A stretch of DNA of 64,000 nucleotides. Source: Accumulibacter phosphatis (GTDB taxonomy: Bacteria; Pseudomonadota; Gammaproteobacteria; Burkholderiales; Rhodocyclaceae). Shown here in pieces: positions 27,629 through 36,800 of this stretch (positions are counted from its first letter, which is position 1; each line of letters opens with the position of its first letter). The translations under genes and the position numbers were made by a program. The stretch covers positions 558,001 to 622,000 of the forward strand of contig NC_013194.1 in assembly GCF_000024165.1 (NCBI RefSeq). The letters run 5' to 3'. The notes below the pieces were generated by a model that saw only the letters and a program-made list of their open reading frames with translations, ran no database searches and was not told the DNA's origin.

Positions 27629-27792
27629 GATTTCCTCGACAGTGAGATGGTGTTGAAAAAAGCTGGAATCAGGATGGAAAATGGCATGGTGCCTCCGTAT
27701 TGGCCGCAGAACGACTCCTCAAGCGAGCACCTCGAGCCACTGCGTTGAGCACATGAAGCAAGTTGGATAGGCGTTTTCAACCACGCAGACGA

Positions 27793-27821
27793 AGTATCCT
27801 TGGCGCCGCTGCCGGAGTCAA
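27793..27821 (-). promoter_or_regulatory. Candidate sigma-70 promoter for pgk-tpiA
   Basis: On the minus strand, TTGACT (27821-27816) is followed by a 17-base spacer and GATACT (27798-27793). The match is five of six and four of six to the sigma-70 boxes at the ideal spacing. It points at pgk, with a leader of about 158 bases. The rest of 27629-27975, 347 bases without an annotated gene, shows only a small upstream reading frame overlapping the pgk start and otherwise nothing I can assign. Confidence 0.45.
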
Positions 27822-27975
27822 TTCCCCGATGTCAAGTGTTATCTGGGTTGCCACCGCTGTCCACCGCAAGGGCTCACGAGTGGGGGCTGCGGCCTGTGCT
27901 CGGAGGCAAGCCGGACGGGCGGGATGCCGCCGCCAGGAGCAGCGTCCCCATACGGGTCGGCGGGCGATTGGAGGC

Positions 27976-29733
27976 TCACCGGGACTGCGGCGGGCCTTCG
28001 TCGGCTGCCTTGACGACCAGAATGTCCTCCATTACCAGATACTGCAGGTCGGATCCGAAGAACATGTTGAGCGCGTCGGTGGGTGAGCAGATCATCGGTT
28101 CGCCGCGACGGTTGAGCGAGGTATTGAGAACGACGCCGTTGCCGGTCAGCCTCTCCATTTCGACCATCAGGTCATAATAGCGCGGGTTGAACTGGCGCTG
28201 CAGCACCTGCGCGCGCGAGGTGCCATCTTCGTGTACGACTTCCGGGACGCGCTCCTTCCAGCCACTGGCCACCTCGAAGGTGAAGGTCATGAATGGCGCG
28301 GGATGCGCGCTGCCCAGCATTTGCGGGCCGACAGTGTCGAGCATGCTCGGACAGAACGGACGCCAGCGCTCGCGGAACTTGATCTGCGCATTGATCCGGT
28401 CGGCGACGCCGGCAACGCTCGGGCAGCCGACGATCGAGCGGCCGCCGAGCGCGCGCGGACCGAATTCCATGCGTCCCTGAAACCAGGCGACCGGGTTCCC
28501 GGCCGCCAACAGGCCGGCGGTATGTCGCGGCACGTCGTCCACCACCTGCCACCGGGGTCGTGCCGGGTGGCGGGCGCAGGCGGCGATGACGTCTTCGTTG
28601 CTGTAGGCCGGACCAAGGTACACATGCTCCATCTTTTCGACCGGGACGCCGCGTTGCACCGATACGTACGCCGCAGCGCCCACCGCCGTTCCGGCATCGC
28701 CCGATGCCGGCTGCACGAAGAGTTCGCGGACATCCGGGCGGGCGATGATCTTCTGGTTGAGCTTGACGTTCAGCGCGCCGCCGCCGGAAAACGCAAGCCG
28801 ACCGGTTTCCCGCAGGATGTCGCCGAGGTAGTGGTCGAGCATCTGTAGCGACAGATCCTCGAAGAGCTTCTGCATGCTCGCCGCGTAATGGATGTAGGGG
28901 TCGTCGGCGACGTCCCCAGAACGCCTGGGACCCAGCCAGTCGACGAGCTTGGGCGAGAAGTAGTAGCCTTTCCCCTTCTCCTTGTAGCGGCGGAATCCGA
29001 TGACGTTCGCGTAGTCGGTGTTGACCCTCAGTTCGCCATTCGCAAAGCGCGCCAGCCGCGAGAAATCGTAGCGGGCGGCGTCACCGTAGGGCGCCATGCC
29101 CATCACCTTGTACTCGCCGTCGAGCATTTCGAAACCTAGATACTCGGTCAGCGCGCCATAAAGCCCGCCCAGCGAATCGGGATCGTAGAACTCCTTGATC
29201 TTGTGAATCCTGCCGTTCTCGCCGTAACCAAAGAAAGTGGTGGCGTATTCTCCCTTGCCGTCGATACCGAGAATCGCCGTCTTCTCGGCAAAGCCGGCAC
29301 AATGGTAGGCGCTGGCCGCGTGCGCAAGGTGATGCTCGACCGGCACGATCTCCGTGTTTTTCAGGTCGAAACCCAGTTGCTGCAGGCACCAGGCGATGCG
29401 CTTCCGGTAGCGGTGGAAGCGCCGGTTGCCGGTGATGAGCGCGTCGAGCGCGCGATCCGGGGCATACCAGTAGCGCCGGGCGTAGTGCCAGCGCGCCGGT
29501 TCGGCGAGGCTGATCGGTGCAAAGGGAATGGCTACCGCGTCAACGTCGGCAGGCCTGATGCCGGCAAATTCCAGGCAGAACTTCGCCGCTTCGTAAGGCA
29601 TGCGGTTCTTGGCGTGCTTGTCGCGAACGAAGCGCTCCTCCTCAGCCGCCGCGATGAGCTTGCCGTCGATGTAGAGCGCTGCCGAAGGGTCGTGGGTCAG
29701 CGCGCCGGACAGTCCGAGTAGAGTGAGTGCCAA
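27976..29733 (-). CDS. NodU/CmcH-type carbamoyltransferase
   Basis: The 585-residue protein matches the NodU/CmcH/HypF-like carbamoyltransferase family, which uses carbamoyl phosphate and ATP to carbamoylate sugars or other small molecules. The N-terminal HSP70-like fold shows LLGLSGALTHDPSAAL, AAAEEERFVRDKHAK, the conserved VEHHLAHAASAY and ILGIDGKGEYATTF. The C-terminal domain has FQGRMEFGPRALGGRS and a conserved NTSLNRRGEPM. The start is a TTG at 29733, because a stop lies just upstream in frame and the family N-terminus begins there. Its upstream neighbour is a LpxL-type acyltransferase, which hints at tailoring of an envelope glycan or lipid. The substrate is unknown. Confidence 0.9.
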   Translation of the reverse strand: MALTLLGLSGALTHDPSAALYIDGKLIAAAEEERFVRDKHAKNRMPYEAAKFCLEFAGIRPADVDAVAIPFAPISLAEPARWHYARRYWYAPDRALDALITGNRRFHRYRKRIAWCLQQLGFDLKNTEIVPVEHHLAHAASAYHCAGFAEKTAILGIDGKGEYATTFFGYGENGRIHKIKEFYDPDSLGGLYGALTEYLGFEMLDGEYKVMGMAPYGDAARYDFSRLARFANGELRVNTDYANVIGFRRYKEKGKGYYFSPKLVDWLGPRRSGDVADDPYIHYAASMQKLFEDLSLQMLDHYLGDILRETGRLAFSGGGALNVKLNQKIIARPDVRELFVQPASGDAGTAVGAAAYVSVQRGVPVEKMEHVYLGPAYSNEDVIAACARHPARPRWQVVDDVPRHTAGLLAAGNPVAWFQGRMEFGPRALGGRSIVGCPSVAGVADRINAQIKFRERWRPFCPSMLDTVGPQMLGSAHPAPFMTFTFEVASGWKERVPEVVHEDGTSRAQVLQRQFNPRYYDLMVEMERLTGNGVVLNTSLNRRGEPMICSPTDALNMFFGSDLQYLVMEDILVVKAADEGPPQSR

Positions 29734-29920
29734 GGTAGGGTTCTCAGAGGATCACACGGTCGCCCCGGCAAGCTCATCAACGGCTGCCGATCGACGAAAT
29801 CGACAAGTATACCTGCCGCGGCATCGCCGCTGTGCGCTCACTTGCCTCGGATGGCCGAGCCGGCAGGCGCCTGGCTTGGCAAGTCGAGCATGCCGCGGGC
29901 GGGTGTCTTGCCGGCTCTGC

Positions 29921-30796
29921 TCAATAGGGGCGCGGCTCGCCGGCGGGGCGCGTCTTGAAGCGTCGATGGACCCAGTAATATTGCTCAGGCATCGTGCGCA
30001 CCGCAGCCTCGATCCAGGCATTCATGCGTCGGGTATCGGCCTCGATGTCGTTCGAGGGGAAATCCTGCCACGGTTCGCCGACCGTCACGGCATAGCCCTT
30101 GCCGCCGGGCAGGAGGCGCGTGACCACCGGGACGACGGTCGCGCCGGCGAGCCGAGCCAGTCGCGACAGACCTGGGACCGTCGCCGCTGGCACCCCGAAG
30201 AAAGGAACGAAAATTGAATCGCGGCGGCCAAAGTCCATATCCGGAAGGTAGTACAACGGCCGCCCTGACTTCATTGCCTTGACGCTGGCCCGCACGCTGT
30301 CCTGGCGAGACAGCAAGAGCTGATCGCCGAAACGGCGGCGGCCGCGGTAAAGCAGGCGGTCGAAGACGGGGTCCGACTGCACCGCGTAGATGCTGGCGCT
30401 GTCGTGGCGCATGGCAATCGCGGCGCCGCCGGCGTCGAGTCCGACAAAGTGAGGTGTCAGCATCAGTACGGGACGACCGGCATCGAGCAGAGCACGCAGC
30501 CGGTCGTCTCCGTCGACCGTCGTCAGCCGCTGCAGCCTCGCCGGACTGGCCCACCACAGCAGGCCGCGTTCGAGCATGCTGCGTGCCAGTACCTGGCAAT
30601 GGGCTCTGGCGAGGCGTACGCGCTGCAGCTCAGCGAGTTCGGGGAAGCACAGGCGCAGATTCACCAGGACGATGTGCCGGCGTCGGCGAGCCAGACCGAA
30701 GAGCGCCAGTCCCAGGGCATTGCCGACGCCGGCGAGGATCGGCAGCGGCAGGAAGTGCAGCAACCAGAGCGTGGCGGCCAGCAATCGACTCAGCAT
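29921..30796 (-). CDS. LpxL/LpxM-family lipid A-type acyltransferase
   Basis: This 291-residue protein begins with a hydrophobic membrane anchor (LLAATLWLLHFLPLPILAGV), as in late lipid A acyltransferases. It contains the family H-x4-D catalytic motif in PHFVGLDAGG and the conserved segments YLPDMDFG and FFGVPAATVPGLSRLARLAG. It should transfer an acyl chain to lipid A or a related lipid at the inner face of the cytoplasmic membrane. It lies 187 bases upstream of the carbamoyltransferase gene, which reads the same way. It is not obviously lpxL or lpxM, so no symbol is given. Confidence 0.88.
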   Translation of the reverse strand: MLSRLLAATLWLLHFLPLPILAGVGNALGLALFGLARRRRHIVLVNLRLCFPELAELQRVRLARAHCQVLARSMLERGLLWWASPARLQRLTTVDGDDRLRALLDAGRPVLMLTPHFVGLDAGGAAIAMRHDSASIYAVQSDPVFDRLLYRGRRRFGDQLLLSRQDSVRASVKAMKSGRPLYYLPDMDFGRRDSIFVPFFGVPAATVPGLSRLARLAGATVVPVVTRLLPGGKGYAVTVGEPWQDFPSNDIEADTRRMNAWIEAAVRTMPEQYYWVHRRFKTRPAGEPRPY

Positions 30797-31114
30797 GGTC
30801 TCAGCCCACGCAAACGCAGCCGAGAGCGGCGCAGGTAGCAGGAAGGCTTGACATGGATCTCTCGTGCCATGGGATTGCCACCCAGCGGGTGGACGTCTGG
30901 GTGGTCAGGATGAATGGGCCCGGTATTGTACGACGCCGCGGAGGCCTCCGGGCCGGTGCGCCGAATGCCAGGTCACGCGCGGGCCAAACAATCGCGGGGC
31001 GAGTCGCAGCTTTTGATAAGATGCACACTGAAGATCTCGTGAGGGTGGTGCCCGGCATGCGCATCTGCGGTCGGGAACTGGGTGAAGTGAATAGTCGGTT
31101 TGGGAAGCTCCGCG

Positions 31115-31143
31115 TTGGCAGCGGGCTTTTCTGCCAATATCGG
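31115..31143 (+). promoter_or_regulatory. Inverted repeat and weak promoter candidate upstream of FeeM-like gene
   Basis: TTGGCAG (31115-31121) and CTGCCAA (31131-31137) form a perfect seven-base inverted repeat with a nine-base gap. The left arm doubles as a -35-like TTGGCA, and TATCGG lies 17 bases further on. Together they could be an operator-covered promoter for the gene at 31188. The rest of the 391-base gene-free stretch 30797-31187, between divergent genes, shows nothing else I can assign. Confidence 0.3.
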
Positions 31144-31187
31144 GATAGCTGGCATTCCGGACGATCGCCGTTGCCGAGGGGATGGTG

Positions 31188-32498
31188 ATGATCAGAAAAC
31201 TTGTCTTGCCCGTACGAAGAATGCTGCACGGGACGCTGCGTAAACTGTTCAACTTTCTCCCGCAGAAGAGGCGGTTTGCTGTTTATCGTAATTTTGTCGA
31301 TTGTGATCCCGCACCGGACGAGCGCCTGGTGCTGAAGATTGCCGAGACGAAAGAGGAACTCGCCGAGTGCTTTTCCTTGCTGCATGACGCCTATGTCGGT
31401 AGCGGATTCATGAAGCCGGATCCCTCGGGGATGCGGGTCACCATTTATCATGCCCTGCCGACGACAACGACGCTGTGTGCAAAGTATGACGGAGAGGTGG
31501 TTGGTACGCTGTCGCTGATTCGCGAGAGCGTGTTGGGATTTCCACTCCAGAGGATCTTCGATCTGACGGCCATACGAGAGAAGAGAGGCAACGTTGCCGA
31601 AGTGTCGGCCTTGGCGGTGCACAGGAAGTTCCGGCGTACGGGTGGCAGCATTCTGTTTCCGCTGATGAAGTTCATGTACGAATATTGCACGACCTTCTTC
31701 GATACCCGGCATCTAGTCATCGCCGTCAATCCCAAGCATATCGAGATGTACGAATCGCTGCTGTTCTTCGAGCGCCTGACGCAGAATGTTGTCGAGAACT
31801 ACGACTTCGTCAATGGCGCGCCAGCAGTTGGTGCGACGTTGGACCTTGCCTTCGCGCCAGAGATCTTCCGCAGACACTATGGGTCAAAACCGCCGAAGCG
31901 GAACCTTTACGCCTTTTTCACCGAGGTCAAGCTGCCCAACATCAAGCTGCCGCAACGACGTTTCTACACGACCAACGATCCGGTGTTGACCCCGGAGTTG
32001 CTCGACTATTTCTTCAATGTGCGCACTCATGTCTTCAGCCAGCTCAGTGATCGCAAGAAGTGCCTGATGCACACCATCTACGATTTGCCCGCCTATCAGG
32101 CCGTTCTGCCGGCGATCTCGGAGGGCAGCCAGGACGGCTCGGCGCGCCGGCGCCACCAGCGCTTCTCGGTCAGATGCCCCGCCCAGTTATCGCTGGTCGC
32201 TCCCGATGGCGCCCAGAGCAAGATCAAACTCGAAGTCTTTCAGCTCTCGCGTTACGGCTTCAAGGCACACGCGCTTCACCCCATTCCGATCAATGTGTGG
32301 GGTGAAGCGATGATCAAACTGGGGCCGTCCGAAGTGTCGCGAATACAGGTCGCGGCTTCCCGGGACTCGGGAGAAGGTATCTATGGCTTCCGCCTGGGGG
32401 AGCCCGACCTGATCTGGCGCAAGTTCGTCAATGCCCTGTACAGCGGCAGCATCCACGCCGATCTCGAAAACGCCACGCGCTTCATGACCGACCGCTGA
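31188..32498 (+). CDS. FeeM-like N-acyltransferase fused to a PilZ domain
   Basis: I choose the ATG at 31188 because GAGGGG (31176-31181) sits six bases before it; an ATG at 31182 would leave no spacing. The 436-residue protein has a GNAT-type acyltransferase N-terminus resembling N-acyl amino acid synthase FeeM (ECFSLLHDAYVGSGFMKPD, EVSALAVHRKFRRTGGSILF). A linker follows, then a C-terminal PilZ-type domain from about residue 320 (RRRHQRFSVRC, then VFQLSRYGFKA). The PilZ arginines are present, but the usual D/N of the DxSxxG box is Gln here. PilZ domains bind cyclic-di-GMP, so acyltransfer may be under cyclic-di-GMP control. The upstream neighbour is a divergent lipid acyltransferase. The substrate is unknown. 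Confidence 0.75.
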   Translation: MIRKLVLPVRRMLHGTLRKLFNFLPQKRRFAVYRNFVDCDPAPDERLVLKIAETKEELAECFSLLHDAYVGSGFMKPDPSGMRVTIYHALPTTTTLCAKYDGEVVGTLSLIRESVLGFPLQRIFDLTAIREKRGNVAEVSALAVHRKFRRTGGSILFPLMKFMYEYCTTFFDTRHLVIAVNPKHIEMYESLLFFERLTQNVVENYDFVNGAPAVGATLDLAFAPEIFRRHYGSKPPKRNLYAFFTEVKLPNIKLPQRRFYTTNDPVLTPELLDYFFNVRTHVFSQLSDRKKCLMHTIYDLPAYQAVLPAISEGSQDGSARRRHQRFSVRCPAQLSLVAPDGAQSKIKLEVFQLSRYGFKAHALHPIPINVWGEAMIKLGPSEVSRIQVAASRDSGEGIYGFRLGEPDLIWRKFVNALYSGSIHADLENATRFMTDR

Positions 32499-32550
32499 CG
32501 CCAAGGCGCTGTCAGCCGCCGCTCGTCGCCTGCGCCATCGCGCGCTCTGA

Positions 32551-33669
32551 CTACCTTGCGGCGGCGCGGGTGGGCCGCGGCTCGTCGCTGCCAGCCGCCT
32601 GAAGCCTCTTTCGGTAGTGTGCCGGCGCGACCCCCGTCCATCTCACGAAGGCCCGGTAGAAGGCGGCCGGGTCGGCGAACCCCAGCTCGGCGGCGATCTC
32701 GGCCACCGCCTGCCGGCTTTTTGCCAGGCTGTTTATCGCCACATCGCGACGCAAGCCATCCTTTATCGCCTGGAAGCTCGACCCCTCGTCTTCCAGTCGG
32801 CGATGCAGCGTGCGTGCCGACAAGTGCAGGGTGCGGGCAACTTCAGCCAGCGACATCGACGCGGGCAGCGCGTCGCGCAGCGTCTTGCGCACGCGCAGGA
32901 CCATTTCGCGGTCGCGCCGGTAGAGCGTCGTCAGCTTGCCGGGTGCGCCGTCGAGGAATGTCTGCAACGCCGCTTCGTCGCGGCGGATCGGCAGATCGAG
33001 AAGATTGGCGGCAAAGGTGGCGGCCAGCGTCTCGGCACCAAACGTCGAGCGTGCCGTGTAGATCAGCGCATAGTCGTCTGCGTGCTCCGGCCGCGGGTAG
33101 GGAAAGGCCACAGCATCGAGAACGATGCCGCGTCCGACGAGCCAGGAAAAGAGTCCGTGCAACAGGCGGAGCAGCCATTCAAAGGCGAATACCCGGCCAA
33201 TCGCCAATGGCGCGCCGGTTTCCGCGATGCAGAGACACGCCTGATCGCGGTGGGTGTTCAGGCGGACAGAAAGGTCGGGGAGCACTAGCCGCAGAAAGCG
33301 GATGCCGCGCTCGATGGCGACGGACAGCGTCGGCGCCGTGATGGTGCTGCGGCACAGGAACTCGAAGCTGCCGGTGCGCATCGGTACCGAAAACAGCCCG
33401 AAGCCCTCATCGTCGAGTTCGTGATTGATCAGGTTGTAGAGGGCGGCGTAGCGGTCGACGGGGATCCGCGCTGCCGGGTCGCCGAGGACATGGGTGGGGA
33501 TGTGGGCGCGTTCGAGCAGCGGCCGGGTGTCGTGCCCGGCATGCTGCATACCGCCGAGCATCCCCTGCACGAAAGCCATTGCCACTGTCGCGCGCGCCGG
33601 GGCCGGGATGGCGGCGGCGGGGCTGACTGGCGCCGCCGCCTGGCTGGCAGTCTTCTCAGGGTCTGACAT
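32551..33669 (-). CDS. AraC-family transcriptional regulator
   Basis: The ATG at 33669 follows GAGGAAAC, which decides the start and gives 372 residues. The N-terminal 230 residues are an OruR/ArgR-type sensing domain (FVQGMLGGMQHAG, then FCRSTITAPTLSVAIERGIR). The last 110 residues are a double helix-turn-helix AraC domain (LAEVARTLHLSARTLHRRLE and IAAELGFADPAAFYRAF). It is divergent from icmF and probably controls it and the following CoA-transferase, as AraC regulators next to acyl-CoA genes often do. The inducer is unknown. Confidence 0.9.
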   Translation of the reverse strand: MSDPEKTASQAAAPVSPAAAIPAPARATVAMAFVQGMLGGMQHAGHDTRPLLERAHIPTHVLGDPAARIPVDRYAALYNLINHELDDEGFGLFSVPMRTGSFEFLCRSTITAPTLSVAIERGIRFLRLVLPDLSVRLNTHRDQACLCIAETGAPLAIGRVFAFEWLLRLLHGLFSWLVGRGIVLDAVAFPYPRPEHADDYALIYTARSTFGAETLAATFAANLLDLPIRRDEAALQTFLDGAPGKLTTLYRRDREMVLRVRKTLRDALPASMSLAEVARTLHLSARTLHRRLEDEGSSFQAIKDGLRRDVAINSLAKSRQAVAEIAAELGFADPAAFYRAFVRWTGVAPAHYRKRLQAAGSDEPRPTRAAAR

Positions 33670-33691
33670 TGTTTCCTCGCAAGGCAGTGTA

Positions 33692-33720
33692 TTGACAGCA
33701 TATTCCAAGTTGGCAATATT
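33692..33720 (+). promoter_or_regulatory. Sigma-70 promoter for icmF with an overlapping inverted repeat
   Basis: TTGACA (33692-33697, a perfect -35) and AATATT (33715-33720) are separated by 17 bases and point at icmF, 117 bases upstream of its start. The spacer contains CATATTCC and GGCAATATT (33699-33719), an imperfect inverted repeat centred on CCAAGTTGG, a plausible regulator site. It lies only 23 bases from the divergent AraC-type gene, so one site could control both directions. Confidence 0.5.
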
Positions 33721-33837
33721 TACATTGTGGGAGGCGTCTTGGGTAGTGGCTTTATTGCTCCCAACTTCCTACCATGTGCGTCCCTGTGCAATTCCTGGTA
33801 ACCAAGACCTTTCCGACTTCTGTGGAGCGCGAACGCC

Positions 33838-36800
33838 ATGACCGACCTTTCCATCGCCAAGAAGCTTCTGCCCTACAAACCCAAGCACAAGGTGCGCTTC
33901 GTCACCGCCGCCTCCCTGTTTGACGGGCACGATGCCTCGATCAACATCATGCGTCGCATCCTCCAGTCGACGGGCGCCGAGGTCATCCACCTTGGCCACA
34001 ACCGCTCCGTCCAGGAGATCGTCAACGCCGCCCTGCAGGAGGACGTGCAGGGAATCGCCATCACGTCGTACCAGGGCGGTCACGTCGAGTTCTTCAAGTA
34101 CATGATCGACCTGCTGAAGGCGGGTGGTGGCGAGGATATCAAGGTCTTCGGTGGCGGCGGCGGGGTCATCGTTCCGAGCGAAATCGACGAACTGCACGCT
34201 TATGGTGTGGCCAGGATCTACTCGCCGCAAGACGGGCAGTCGCTGGGCTTGCAGGGAATGATCAACGAGGTGGCCACCAAGGCAGACTTCGACCTGTCGA
34301 CCCTGGCGCCGCAGGATCCGGAGGCGGTACTGGCGGCGCTGAAAGCCGGTGATCACCGCAAGCTGGCACAGATCATCACGGCGCTCGAGAACGGCGCGTA
34401 TCCGGAAGCACTGCGCAAGAAGATCGTCCATGCCGCTGCCGGGCTCAAGGTACCGACTTTGGGCATCACCGGTACCGGCGGTGCCGGCAAGTCATCGCTG
34501 ACCGACGAACTGGTACGGCGCTTCCGGCTCGATCAGGGCGATACCATCAAGCTGGCGATCATCTCGATCGACCCATCGCGCAAGCGCACCGGCGGCGCGC
34601 TGCTCGGCGACCGCATCCGCATGAACGCCATCGAGCACCCGAACATCTACATGCGCTCGCTGGCGACGCGCGAAACGGGCTCCGAGGTCTCCGCCGCGCT
34701 GCCCGAGGTGATCGCCGCCTGCAAGCTGGCCGGCTTCGACTTCGTCATCGTCGAGACCTCGGGTATCGGTCAGGGCAACGCTGCGATCGTGCCGCTCGTC
34801 GATGTCTCGCTCTACGTGATGACGCCCGAGTTCGGTGCCGCTTCGCAACTCGAGAAGATCGACATGCTCGACTTTGCCGATTTCGTCGCCATCAACAAGT
34901 TCGACCGCAAGGGCGCCGAGGATGCGCTGCGCGATGTGCGCAAGCAGTACCAGCGCAACCACGAGGCCTTCGGGCAGAGTCCGGACGAAATGCCGGTCTT
35001 CGGGACCATGGCCGCACGCTTCAATGACGACGGTGTGACGGCGCTCTATCAGGCGATTGCGCCGAAACTGCACGCGCTCGGTCTGAAGCTGAAGAAGGGC
35101 AAGCTGCCGCTGGTCACCGTCAAGCAATCGTCGAACCAGCGGGCGATCGTTCCGGCGCAGCGCGTGCGCTATCTGGCCGAGATTGCCGAGGCGGTGCGCA
35201 GCTACCACGCCCACACCGCCGAGCAGGCCGAAGTTGCTCGCCAGCGGCAGTCACTGCGGACGGCCAAGGAACTGTTTGTCGGCTGCGGCAAGCCGGCCGG
35301 CGACTTCGATGACATGATCGATTGGAAGGAGGGACAACTCGACGCCAGGGCCAGGAAGTTGCTGGACATGTGGCCGAAGACCGTCGAGCTCTATGCTCAG
35401 GACGAGTACGTCGTGAAGATCCGCGACAAGGAAATTCGCACCCGGCTGACCAACACCTCGCTGTCCGGGTCGCGCATCCGCAAGGTTTCGCTGCCGACCT
35501 ACAAGGACGACGGCGAGGTGCTGCGTTTCCTGATGAAAGAGAATGTCCCGGGCTCCTTCCCCTTTACCGCCGGCGTTTTTGCTTTCAAACGCGAGAACGA
35601 GGATCCGACGCGGATGTTCGCCGGCGAAGGTGATGCTTTCCGCACCAACCGGCGCTTCAAGAAGGTTTCCGAGGGCATGCCGGCGAAGCGGCTGTCGACG
35701 GCCTTCGATTCGGTCACGCTGTACGGCTGCGATCCCGACGCCAGGCCGGACATCTACGGCAAGGTCGGCAACTCCGGCGTCTCGATCGCCACGCTCGACG
35801 ACATGAAGGTGTTGTTCGACGGTTTCGAACTGTGCGCACCGACGACCTCGGTGTCGCTGACGATCAACGGGCCGGCACCGATCATTCTGTCGATGTTCTT
35901 CAACACGGCCATGGACCAGCAGGTCGACAAGTTCCGTACCGACAACGGCCGTGACCCAACGGAAGACGAGATCCAGAAGATTCGCACCTGGGTGCTCGCC
36001 AACGTGCGCGGAACGGTCCAGGCCGATATCCTCAAGGAAGACCAGGGGCAGAATACCTGCATCTTCTCGACCGAGTTCGCCCTCAAGATGATGGGCGACA
36101 TCCAGGAGTTTTTCGTCCATAACCATATCGGCAACTTCTACTCGGTGTCGATTTCCGGCTATCACATTGCCGAAGCCGGGGCCAATCCGATTTCGCAACT
36201 GGCCTTCACACTGGCCAACGGCTTCACCTATGTCGAGGCCTACCTGGCACGCGGCATGCATATCGACGACTTTGCGCCGAACCTGTCGTTCTTCTTCAGC
36301 AACGGCATGGACCCCGAGTACTCGGTGATCGGCCGCGTCGCCCGGCGCATCTGGGCGGTGGCGATGAAGAACAAGTACGGCGGCAGCGAGCGCAGTCAGA
36401 AACTGAAGTACCACATCCAGACTTCCGGCCGCTCCCTGCATGCCCAGGAGATGGCGTTCAACGACATCCGGACGACGCTGCAGGCACTGATCGCCATCTA
36501 CGACAATTGCAACTCACTGCATACCAATGCCTATGACGAAGCCATCACGACACCGACCGAGGAATCCGTTCGCCGCGCGATGGCCATCCAGTTGATCATC
36601 AACCGCGAGTGGGGTCTGGCGATGAACGAGAATCCGAATCAGGGTTCGTTCATCATCGACGAACTGACCGACCTCGTTGAAGAAGCCGTGTTGAAGGAGT
36701 TCGAGGCCATTGCTTCGCGCGGTGGCGTCCTCGGGGCGATGGAAACCGGTTACCAGCGCGGCAAGATCCAGGAAGAGTCGCTCTACTACGAGCACAAGAA

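Noticed and set aside
30801..31712. A 303-codon reverse frame across the 5' half of the FeeM-like gene
   Set aside because: Its start lies inside the well-supported forward gene, and it has no ribosome site or recognisable domain.
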